A stretch of 64,000 bases of DNA from Paludibacteraceae bacterium. GTDB taxonomy: Bacteria; Bacteroidota; Bacteroidia; Bacteroidales; Paludibacteraceae. Both the position numbers and the translations under genes were made by a program. The stretch is from assembly GCA_024401555.1 (NCBI GenBank), contig JAKSKV010000012.1:1-64000 (forward strand), written 5' to 3'. Below, piece by piece: positions 19,001 to 25,186 of the stretch. The notes beneath the pieces were generated by a model. That model did not search any database. It saw only the letters and a list, made by a program, of their open reading frames with translations, and was not told the origin of the DNA. Every line of letters starts with the position of its first letter. The first letter of the stretch is position 1.

Positions 19001-19785
19001 TGGCGACGAACAGCTTCTGTAACGGAAGCGAGACGATGACGGCGTACATCTACGTCGACGAGCCTCTCACGGGCGAGATCCTTGGCGACAAGGTGATCTG
19101 CGAGACCTTCAATAGCCGCATCGACGCGTCAAGCTACTCCGCGTCGGTCTATAAGTGGAGCGTAGACGACGAGCCAGTCAGCAACAGCGCGTCCATGGTA
19201 GTCTCACCGAAGGCGACCACCACCTACAAGCTCTCCATGGAGAGGGGCGTATGTAAGGCGGAAGACGAGTTCGTGTTGACGGTGAAGAGCAATCCGGTGA
19301 TCGTCGCTATGGACTCCGTCGACATCAGGGAGCGCGAGACCATCCTGAAGGACGGCACGGGCGAATCACCGTTCAGCTACTGGGTGGACAACACCGAGTC
19401 GTTGAAGTCAGAGGATCCTATCCTCCGCGACTTGAGCTTCACGAAGCACATCGCGCACGTTGTTGACGTGAACGGATGCCGCGGCGAGTTGGAGTTCGAG
19501 ATCGAGGCTCCGAAGATCTTCATCCCAGAGTACTTCTCTCCAAACGGCGACGGAAGGAACGACGGATGGGTAGTCAAGGAGTTGGTTGATGTCTATCCGA
19601 ATGCGTTGGTGACCATCTACGACCGTTTCGGTAAGGTGGTTGCTCAGTTCCCAGGCGCACAAGCCGAGGGATGGGACGGAACCTACAACGGCAATCCATT
19701 GCCTTCGACCGACTACTGGTATGTGATCGACATCGAGGAGATCGACAGACAGTTCAAGGGTCACTTTACTTTGATTAGACAGTAA
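13057..19785 (+). CDS. Giant T9SS type-B surface protein, paralog 2, with a recoded internal segment
   Basis: A 2242-residue secreted protein with an N-terminal signal peptide (about 1-28, ending S-Q-R-A-S-A-A), beta-rich N-terminal modules, many Ig-like modules opening with C-x-G motifs, and a C-terminal type-B T9SS domain (IPEYFSPNGDGRND ... GWDGTYNGNPLPSTDYWYVI ... GHFTLIRQ). It aligns with the upstream gene in order: the F-G-H-F ... module, the S-C-G-G module, the P-R-N-S-N module, the T-G-T-G-K-M-R-H module, and the CTD. Relative to that paralog it has several hundred extra residues in the middle (about 1060-1540). From about 16020 to 19560 the DNA changes to GC-rich codons (GAC, AAC, GGC, AAG, ATC), unlike either flank, while the protein homology continues. 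Likely a surface adhesin or filament protein. Confidence 0.88.
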   Translation: MRIFRIFKGLLTSMVLVAVPMLSQRASAAIVAGSDFEPTVYPGDSIPWDFPSAIQYGMSGNSFSSNATYSGNGENYRVAEDLDFVYCLTNNPSTLNEDYMEADEYMCVVQYAGKMKEMTSFFSYKVNGLRPGSKFTVTIEYYVLNTETDTKKLFGYTYTPTVDFKACINPNEYGSNEAYDAGGGSVNVACKEFQTKQTVTLKGVVAAGESTIDINLLYGYNGKAEGIALGISNIIVDGTPDPKIASSQGLEACKGEQTLLSLDKDYNAKKYSWQHRVGGSWEEIGTSKNLLYEMSQDETFRCLVDGVESNELEVKAIVCCEMNGKPASRKTLLWETFGHFSDPHTYIDRDGNESTTPAAWPAYRADVSYDLPGNQFDDGSGAKCTSCKSGQVADGAINDGFYAIVTPTANGYYTSQSIYQTANWMKAVTTDHTSLITGEKNGGALFINVDYFFTGVVFEAEFPNVCTGKTVFYETWIANLSGGTSTNPIVTVNIVDAETGELLAQEKDVEAVQGKGWYGIKGSFLLDGTGTKNVKLQVLSTNGSHSTSNDSYWRNGNDLIIDDIKFMVCSPPSLEAYSDINTFAKDSTICSDMDFTIECPTSTLLNDFFGKNQKYLFQYSGDKGKNWKNISGLEADSKYVINTGDYAEDVMQFRVIVATPDVLSDFLAQPNGADFEDNCRNYSITEPFTITRAGDLDFGATFNTAACQDDKVDLKAPAVAAELNSWWWTEEDGTTVVDGYSPSDDENNWTLSFLKGATEDKVDEVETYYFYGLSASGCQGRRKYVVDVKPGVKFDYDKVEECGKTTFSITDKKPATASFVWTYDGEDYDGDEFVYDSEFLSLGEDPKEKKIALLSGTATGYCATTDNAYQFILKTIPDAPTAANPSLDFVVEADPVSVAKAAIAEDDMTLEWVKTTADAEVEPTSGWSSDEPFVPRTEDATYYFFVRQVNEDGCAGPAIKVHVTVSSSPLPLAIDTIVCVGSDVDLKDIVNTTDDIYELRWYEKDGKPDGTGSTEPFTVKTDKPAELKYYVTQRSTKSPYPESKMKEVKVTVIGVDVPDTTGNTYHYCAGDEPVDLKAKLRKDQDKFYYADQLHWTLDGGEETDEFTAVKTKVDKTTTYEYSVYQSYTINNKNQDVCKGDVLTWNVEVTYVPELETSQVTYMRADADKNGNFDKNLMEQSENGVISGYDRSMNLLWYEANCEDMIGNGKTAPTPKVDVDGAAGIDQERTYCVKQEIDGCLSKGTPVNVIISDAPKPLITDYVYCRGDEAGKLTTKPDMSIKPTATYVLKWYGNGEKNDYTDLKISGDEGPNPTTSMRAGENGRSEYYYYVTQTEMVDGKEGAESNKTEIKVVVYDQPRIEIDKSELKTVCKPAKVDISKSVSLSNEVASLSYETKYYKDATLSEELGSTKVEESGEYQVVKSFSVTAKANDATCVSDATEIPVTIDTLRVEVENVTTCPNMDATFTVNVKTNTKGDVKYTWNGLTESDPNGGISTSATFTTKKFANADYGQEFKYSLKVTAGECSFEADTMKVTLGEGPVKGTMTVTEEGNAEEDNEFKDTKFNEFYSCGGPLTVTAAYVDEDGKAISDYVWYDGTKKVGEGADLNLPENRDSEDKTYRLEFTNGCPTSVTITIHNRPISVTAVSMKDIKLCEGEKFNTIVKSESPKSEKPDFKWYRNGEEITTGGGVSLDNGKTELTIDKVATKHNGRYSVVMTNRGCTSKTNVDSLVAMPYIVATEKIDTIVPRNSNPSIKLDVTVPAGGSGVEYDWKGTNGEKESTNPLVLSNVVADHYYNVVMKAEDHCDAKATVDVKVDAKLTLKTTLKDTICTGLSAVLVIDTTGTGKMRHEDWERSLTVSVTSGGVTEDLTSSIIRDGDMLKLTVSPKNLATYEIKFHYGEQDTVATEVLEVIPAIKVTIPDPVTICAGETADIELTDITPDGTTVRWVADETIVSGDLDSPAITVQPEYRGGTAHQYQYGYKFVATNSFCNGSETMTAYIYVDEPLTGEILGDKVICETFNSRIDASSYSASVYKWSVDDEPVSNSASMVVSPKATTTYKLSMERGVCKAEDEFVLTVKSNPVIVAMDSVDIRERETILKDGTGESPFSYWVDNTESLKSEDPILRDLSFTKHIAHVVDVNGCRGELEFEIEAPKIFIPEYFSPNGDGRNDGWVVKELVDVYPNALVTIYDRFGKVVAQFPGAQAEGWDGTYNGNPLPSTDYWYVIDIEEIDRQFKGHFTLIRQ
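16020..19560 (+). other. GC-rich, codon-shifted segment inside the giant surface-protein gene
   Basis: I counted 36/60 G+C in 16861-16920 and 37/60 in 17401-17460, against 29/60 in 13741-13800 of the same gene. Asp is mostly GAC, Asn AAC, Gly GGC and Lys AAG inside, while GAT, AAT and GGT are common outside. The left edge falls near the start of an Ig-like module (IDTIVCVGSDVD); the right edge falls just after F-S-P-N-G-D-G in the CTD. The edges are estimated by eye to within about 50 bp. Confidence 0.8.
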
Positions 19786-19792
19786 TAGAAAC

Positions 19793-21442
19793 GTGATGAA
19801 GGAGATGGGTGACGAATCTGCTAAGTTCTTTCATCATTTTCAAAAAAGCATTGAGGGAATAGCGTTGCCTAAGCAGTTCACTTTCCCTTTCAGTTATGAA
19901 CCTCATCAGTTGTCTGTCATGGCAACTGATGAGGTTTTGCGTTACATCACCGCTCAATCCGCATGGCACAAGGAGTTGTCGTTGGGAAAAATGTTCGGTG
20001 TCTTGGTTGCGCGAAACCAACGTGGCGACATTGGTTTTTTCGCCGCCTTTTCTGGACAGATAGCAGGCAGTTATCAGCATTCCTATTTTGTTCCTCCTGT
20101 TTATGATCTCTCCCAACCGGGTGGTTTTTTTAGGGAGGAGGAGCGTGCCATTTCAACCATTAATCAGGAGGTGGAGTCGATCCTTCAATCGGAAACCTAT
20201 TTGCGATTGTGCCGATCTATAGAGACACAAAAGTCGTTCTGCGAACAATTGACTCTCTCTTGGAAACAACGACTGGAGGAGGCCAAGGCGAAGCGAGACC
20301 ACATGAGAAGTGAAGGAGTCTCCACGGAAGAGGAGGCCGCTTTGATTCGTGAAAGTCAGTTCATGAAGGCAGAGTACAAAAGAGAGCGACAAGCGGAAGA
20401 ATCGAAACTTGAAACTTTACGTCGTGATTTAGAGGTGTATGAACAGCGAATCGCGGCTTTGAAACAGGAACGAAAGAGTCGATCCGCTCAGTTGCAGAAT
20501 AGACTTTTCGACCAATTTGTATTCTACAATGCGGAGGGTGACAAGGATACCTTATGCGGAATATTCCGTCGGGCCACGTTGCCTGTGCCCCCAAGTGGGG
20601 CGGGAGAGTGCGCCGCTCCGAAACTGTTGCAGTACGCCTACCTTCATTGTTATCAACCACTCTGTATGGCCGAGTTTTGGTGGGGCGAATCTCCTAAATC
20701 AATTGTGCGGGTCCATGGCCATTATTACCCGGCATGTAAATCCAAATGTGAACCGATTCTTCAGTTTATGTTGCAAGGATTGGATGTGGAGCCCTCTCCG
20801 CTTATCAACACCCCCGTATCGTTGGATTTGGAAATCGTGTGGGAGGATGCCTCTTTGTTGATTCTTCGTAAACCTCATGGGGTACTCTCCGTGCCGGGTA
20901 AGAGTTCCGCCCCATCTGTATTATCATTCGTTAGGGAGCGCTATCCGGAGGCGACAGGGCCTATGGTAGTTCATCGCTTGGATATGGCCACTTCAGGGTT
21001 GCTGATGGTTGCAAAGACGAAGGAGGTGCATTGCGCCCTTCAAAAGCAGTTCGAAAACCATACGATAAAAAAAGAGTATGTGGCCTGGTTGGAGGGTGTG
21101 TTGCCCCAAGATGAGGGTGATATTGTTCTGCCGATTTGCCCTGATGTGGAGCATCGTCCTTGCCAAATGGTCAGTGAAAAGTATGGAAAGTATGCGGAGA
21201 CGCACTATGAAGTGGTGGAGCGAAGAGGAGATCGGACGAAGGTGTTCTTCTATCCCAAGACAGGCCGTACCCATCAGTTGCGTCTGCATGCCGCTCATGT
21301 CTTAGGACTGAATGCGCCTATTGTAGGAGATGAATTGTATGGTACAAAGTCGGACCGCCTCTATTTGCAAGCTCGAAAAATTGAGTTCGTTCATCCTATC
21401 ACGCACCGTGTGGTAATCGTGGAGATTCCTTGTGAATTCTAA
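19793..21442 (+). CDS. RluA-family pseudouridine synthase with coiled-coil N-terminal extension
   Basis: A 549-residue fusion typical of Bacteroidota RluA-like enzymes, which isomerise uridine to pseudouridine in rRNA or tRNA. The C-terminal catalytic domain (about 335-549) carries H-R-L-D-M-A-T-S-G with catalytic D397, then R-T-H-Q-L-R-L-H. The N-terminal 330 residues include a long charged coiled coil (about 120-235) and Cys-containing segments; this region's role is not known. The start is 8 nt after the stop of the giant surface-protein gene and no promoter box is evident in between, so it may be read from upstream. The RNA target cannot be assigned from sequence. A weak hairpin follows. 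Confidence 0.88.
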   Translation: MMKEMGDESAKFFHHFQKSIEGIALPKQFTFPFSYEPHQLSVMATDEVLRYITAQSAWHKELSLGKMFGVLVARNQRGDIGFFAAFSGQIAGSYQHSYFVPPVYDLSQPGGFFREEERAISTINQEVESILQSETYLRLCRSIETQKSFCEQLTLSWKQRLEEAKAKRDHMRSEGVSTEEEAALIRESQFMKAEYKRERQAEESKLETLRRDLEVYEQRIAALKQERKSRSAQLQNRLFDQFVFYNAEGDKDTLCGIFRRATLPVPPSGAGECAAPKLLQYAYLHCYQPLCMAEFWWGESPKSIVRVHGHYYPACKSKCEPILQFMLQGLDVEPSPLINTPVSLDLEIVWEDASLLILRKPHGVLSVPGKSSAPSVLSFVRERYPEATGPMVVHRLDMATSGLLMVAKTKEVHCALQKQFENHTIKKEYVAWLEGVLPQDEGDIVLPICPDVEHRPCQMVSEKYGKYAETHYEVVERRGDRTKVFFYPKTGRTHQLRLHAAHVLGLNAPIVGDELYGTKSDRLYLQARKIEFVHPITHRVVIVEIPCEF

Positions 21443-21457
21443 TTCGTCTATTTTATT

Positions 21458-21471
21458 AGCGTTCAAACGCT
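21458..21471 (+). terminator. Possible weak terminator after the pseudouridine synthase gene
   Basis: AGCGT (21458-21462) pairs with ACGCT (21467-21471) around a TCAA loop, followed by CTTTCTT. The stem is short and the T run is broken. Confidence 0.35.
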
Positions 21472-21536
21472 CTTTCTTGTGGCATTTTGTCTCCCCAAGT
21501 TGTGTTTTTCCTATGTATATATTGGAATTTTATTCT

Positions 21537-21544
21537 TAATTTTG
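21537..21544 (+). promoter_or_regulatory. Promoter -7 box of dxs
   Basis: TAATTTTG lies 40 nt before the dxs start; no good upstream TTG at the usual distance was found. Confidence 0.55.
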
Positions 21545-21584
21545 TAATTGGCAAAATGTATGAGTTTTTTAATAGTTAGGTGAT

Positions 21585-23480
21585 TTGGAATCTTTATTAA
21601 ATAGCATTGAATATCCCTCCGATTTGAAGAAATTGGAAGAGTCTCAGTTGCCTCAATTGTGCGATGAACTGCGTCGTTTCATCATTGATGAATTATCTCA
21701 CAATCCAGGCCACTTGGCATCCAGTCTTGGTGTGGTGGAACTGACGGTGGCGATTCATTATGTATATGATATGCCAACGGATAGTTTGGTTTGGGACGTG
21801 GGGCATCAAGCCTATGGCCATAAGATTTTGACGGGACGCAGGAAACTTTTCCATACCAATCGCCAGTTCGGAGGAATCAGTGGATTCCCTAACCCTGCCG
21901 AGAGCGAGTATGACTCCTTTGTTGCGGGACATGCCTCCAACTCCATTTCTGCCGCTTTGGGAATATCCATCGCCGATGACCGATTGAAGAAGGATGGGGC
22001 GCATACGGTCGCAGTGATCGGTGATGCCGCCATGTCGGGCGGTTTGGCTTTTGAGGGGTTGAACAACGCCTCTTTCTATCCCAATAATCTCTTGGTTGTC
22101 CTGAATGACAACCATATGGCGATCGATGATCCTGTAGGTGGTATGAGTGAATATTTGGTTCGCCTAACCACCTCCGAAACCTATAACAAGTGGCGCTACC
22201 GCCTCTATCGATTGATGAAGAAGACAGGGTGGTTAAGCGATGATCAAAAGGGTAACCATATTCGTCTTCACAACTCATTGAAGGCAGCCATTGCTAATGA
22301 ACATAACCTTTTCGAAGTGTTGAATCTCCGGTATTTCGGCCCTGTGGATGGCCACGATGTCATCAATCTGGTAAAGATTCTCCGTTCGATCAAGGACTAT
22401 AAAGGTCCGAAGGTGTTGCATATTAAAACGAAAAAAGGAAAAGGTTTCAAACCTGCCGAGGAGGCCGCCTCGATTTGGCATGCGCCTGGTAAGTTCAATA
22501 AAGAGTCCGGCGAGAGGGTTATACCTCCTATCACCAAGGATACGCCGCCTCTCTTCCAGGATGTCTTTGGACACACTTTGGTGGATTTGGCGAAGATGAA
22601 TGATAAGGTTGTGGGTGTAACGCCCGCCATGCCTTCGGGTTGTTCTATGTCTTTCTTGATGCATGAGATGCCTGAACGGGTGTTTGACGTAGGTATTGCG
22701 GAGGGACATGCAGTGACCTTCTCCGCTGGTTTGGCGAAGGGTGGTTTGATGCCTTTCTGTAATATTTATTCCTCTTTTATGCAACGTGCGTATGACAATG
22801 TCATCCATGATGTCGCATTGCAGAATTTGGATATGGTGATGTGTTTGGATCGTGCGGGTTTGGTGGGGTCGGATGGTGCCACTCACCATGGAGCTTTTGA
22901 CTTGGCCGCATTCCGTTGTGTGCCAAACCTTACCATCGCTTCTCCGATGAATGTGGTGGAACTTAGAAATCTGATGTTTACGGCCTCTCAGCCTGGTCAT
23001 GGACCATTTATGATACGTTATCCAAGAGGAAAGGGTGTCTTGTTGGATTGGCATGGAGAGATGCGGGAGATGCCTGTCGGTAAGGGTGTCTGTTTGAAAA
23101 AGGGAGATTCCTCTTTGGCGATTCTGTCGCTCGGTCCATTGGGCTTTGCCGCAAAAAAAGCTGTGGAGCGTGCGGAGGCAGAGGGAATGAGTGTTTCTCT
23201 CTACAATATGCTTTTCCTCAAACCTTTGGACGAAGCCTTGTTGGATGAGGTGGCATCCCGCTATCAACATGTGATTACGGTGGAGGATGGTGTGGTCAAC
23301 GGTGGTTTTGGTTCCGCCGTCTTGGAATATTTCGCCGACCACGAATATTCGGTGAAGGTGAAACGCATCGGCATCCCGAATCTCTTCGCGACGCATGGTA
23401 CGCAGGAGGAGTTGTATCATCTATACGGTATGGATGCTGAGGGCATCTACAATGCGATTACCGCTATTCTCAAAAAATAG
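21585..23480 (+). CDS. dxs: 1-deoxy-D-xylulose-5-phosphate synthase
   Basis: Condenses pyruvate and glyceraldehyde 3-phosphate to DXP, the first step of the MEP isoprenoid pathway; needs thiamine diphosphate and Mg2+. The 631 residues match the family's normal length. The ThDP-binding stretch is G-D-A-A-M-S-G-G ... L-N-D-N-H-M-A-I. The conserved Glu is in V-G-I-A-E-G-H-A-V, and the transketolase C-terminal domain is complete. The start codon is TTG: an in-frame TAG sits at 21573-21575, no ATG or GTG lies between, and the protein N-terminus ([14 protein letters not shown]) matches other DXS proteins from here. The following gene begins 6 nt after its stop. Confidence 0.95.
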   Translation: MESLLNSIEYPSDLKKLEESQLPQLCDELRRFIIDELSHNPGHLASSLGVVELTVAIHYVYDMPTDSLVWDVGHQAYGHKILTGRRKLFHTNRQFGGISGFPNPAESEYDSFVAGHASNSISAALGISIADDRLKKDGAHTVAVIGDAAMSGGLAFEGLNNASFYPNNLLVVLNDNHMAIDDPVGGMSEYLVRLTTSETYNKWRYRLYRLMKKTGWLSDDQKGNHIRLHNSLKAAIANEHNLFEVLNLRYFGPVDGHDVINLVKILRSIKDYKGPKVLHIKTKKGKGFKPAEEAASIWHAPGKFNKESGERVIPPITKDTPPLFQDVFGHTLVDLAKMNDKVVGVTPAMPSGCSMSFLMHEMPERVFDVGIAEGHAVTFSAGLAKGGLMPFCNIYSSFMQRAYDNVIHDVALQNLDMVMCLDRAGLVGSDGATHHGAFDLAAFRCVPNLTIASPMNVVELRNLMFTASQPGHGPFMIRYPRGKGVLLDWHGEMREMPVGKGVCLKKGDSSLAILSLGPLGFAAKKAVERAEAEGMSVSLYNMLFLKPLDEALLDEVASRYQHVITVEDGVVNGGFGSAVLEYFADHEYSVKVKRIGIPNLFATHGTQEELYHLYGMDAEGIYNAITAILKK

Positions 23481-23486
23481 TCAGTT

Positions 23487-24257
23487 ATGAATAATCAAAA
23501 TATCACGAAGATTGCCGCAGCCGCTACTATCCTTTTGCTTTTGGCCTGTGGTATATTCTATTTCTGTTGTCCGGAAACGGTTGATTACCTTTCGGCTATC
23601 AATAAAAACACGGTGGGTGGATATGTCTCATTTAGGGAAAAGTATCCAGAGAGTGGCTATTGGCCAGGCTTGGACCAACGAAAGTCACAGTTGGAGGATG
23701 CTTATTTCTCGTATCGTAGGGAGAAAAATACGCTCGAAGCATACGATGAGTTCCTTTTCGCCTTCCCGCATGATAAATATACGTCGGAAGCGAATCGTTT
23801 GCGGGATAGTATCATCCAATGGCAAAGCGATTGGGAGAAGTATGGTAAAAATTCGTTGGATAATGGTTCTATGCCTTATGAAAAGCATTTCGGAAAACCT
23901 CACAAATATCGTAAGGACTCCAACTCGGATATTATCGTCAAGGCGCCTATCTCCTTTGATGTGGTGACTGTCTTGCGTAAGAATGATGAGCATGGCGAGG
24001 TGGTTTCCCACGCCTATATCAAGGCGGATAGCACTTACACCTTTACCGTTGACAATGGTAAGTACCAAGCTTTTTTCTATATTGGAAGGGGTTGGCATCC
24101 GGAGAAAAAGATGTCGGATGACTTGGTGGGTGGATTCCTCCAGTTCGAGACCTTCTCGAAGGATGATCCTGTCACTTTAATGGATGAGGTATTTGCCTAT
24201 AAACTCTCGATGAGGCAAAAGAAGAGTAGCTCGTGGTGGGAAATCTTCGGTAGGTAA
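23487..24257 (+). CDS. Hypothetical envelope protein downstream of dxs
   Basis: A 256-residue protein that I do not recognise. It has a single N-terminal hydrophobic segment (about 8-28) that contains Cys at L-A-C-G and F-C-C, so it could be a lipoprotein or a signal-anchored protein. Residues 40-115 are helical with regularly placed aromatic residues and repeated S-x-Y/A-x-x-F patterns, weakly suggestive of TPR-like helices. Residues 135-235 look beta-rich. The last residues are basic and aromatic. It is separated from dxs by 6 nt and is probably co-transcribed. No functional link to isoprenoid synthesis is evident. Confidence 0.65.
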   Translation: MNNQNITKIAAAATILLLLACGIFYFCCPETVDYLSAINKNTVGGYVSFREKYPESGYWPGLDQRKSQLEDAYFSYRREKNTLEAYDEFLFAFPHDKYTSEANRLRDSIIQWQSDWEKYGKNSLDNGSMPYEKHFGKPHKYRKDSNSDIIVKAPISFDVVTVLRKNDEHGEVVSHAYIKADSTYTFTVDNGKYQAFFYIGRGWHPEKKMSDDLVGGFLQFETFSKDDPVTLMDEVFAYKLSMRQKKSSSWWEIFGR

Positions 24258-24260
24258 TAG

Positions 24261-25163
24261 TTATTTAGTAACCTCTGGCATCTGTGTTTGCTCGGATTTC
24301 CCAGAGGTTTTCTCTTCCCCCTCTTGCTTCTCTTCCTTGGCTCCAAATTGGAAACCCAACTTCACTCCTGTCTTGAATGGATGAATCTTCTCTGTCAGAT
24401 TGCTGCCATAGGCTCCCTGGTAAACCTGTTCCTCCATTAAATGGTTAGACTTCGGTTCTATACTATTGGTGAATCCATAGTGAAGGTAGAAGCCCAAATA
24501 AAACGAACTCGCTCTACCCATGGCCCTGTTGAATCCCAACTCAAACATTGCGCCAATGTTCTTTTTGAGATTGTCTATTGATTCTGATTGGTTGCTCCTG
24601 TCGGTGCGGAACCCGTGGTTGAGCAAATCCTCATATTCGATGTTGGTGGATTCAAAGTAGCCCGTGGTGGCGAACTCTCCACCAGTTGTTTGGTAGTGTC
24701 CCTTGATTGGAAGAGAGAATAACGCACCCAATCCCCAGCTAATTCCCCATTTTTCTGAAAAGGCCTTCCTGTATTGGAGTAGGATGGGCATCTCTACGCA
24801 TAAAATGTCTTGTCGCTCTTTCCAATTCTTGAATCGGGTGTTGAGCGTATAGGTTAGGTTGTTGTCTTGGTGGAAAAACTCCTGTGTGTATCCGTGGTTT
24901 ACAACTATACTTCCATGGTAGGAAGCGGCTTGGATTCCGATTCCTAGTCCCCAGTTCTTCGGAATGAATTGGTAGCGTATCTCAAATAGGCCACCGGCTC
25001 CCTTCTGACGTTCACCCCCATCTGTCGCATAGAGGTTGGTATGTGCGCCTCCACCGAAGTAGATGCCGATGGAGTGGGGTGCACCAATGGTATACCCCTG
25101 TTCAGAGGCGTGCGTATGGAGCGAGATGCCCAATAGTGCCGCTATTATGATTTTCTTATTCAT
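24261..25163 (-). CDS. Outer-membrane beta-barrel protein
   Basis: A 300-residue protein with a signal peptide (1-19, ending H-A-S). The mature part has alternating polar and hydrophobic strands with Gly/aromatic girdles (GIYFGGGAHTNLYA, GLGIGIQAASY, WGISWGLGALF, FYLGFYLHYGF, TGVKLGFQFG), typical of Bacteroidota outer-membrane barrels of 10-14 strands. The last ~25 residues are charged and probably disordered. It ends 4 nt from the stop of the convergent gene and starts 24 nt after the Cys-repeat gene upstream, so the two are probably one operon. No specific role can be assigned. Confidence 0.75.
   Translation of the reverse strand: MNKKIIIAALLGISLHTHASEQGYTIGAPHSIGIYFGGGAHTNLYATDGGERQKGAGGLFEIRYQFIPKNWGLGIGIQAASYHGSIVVNHGYTQEFFHQDNNLTYTLNTRFKNWKERQDILCVEMPILLQYRKAFSEKWGISWGLGALFSLPIKGHYQTTGGEFATTGYFESTNIEYEDLLNHGFRTDRSNQSESIDNLKKNIGAMFELGFNRAMGRASSFYLGFYLHYGFTNSIEPKSNHLMEEQVYQGAYGSNLTEKIHPFKTGVKLGFQFGAKEEKQEGEEKTSGKSEQTQMPEVTK
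24270..24309 (+). terminator. Plus-strand terminator lying inside the convergent gene
   Basis: AACCTCTGG (24270-24278) pairs perfectly with CCAGAGGTT (24301-24309), followed by TTCTCTT. The stem is 9 bp with a 22-nt loop. It lies within the 3' end of the minus-strand barrel gene and would stop the dxs transcript. Confidence 0.5.
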
Positions 25164-25186
25164 GACATTGACATTGAAAGGGTGGT

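Noticed and set aside
22275-23420. 381-codon open frame antisense to dxs
   Set aside because: dxs is a full-length well-conserved gene; the antisense frame has no start context or domain.
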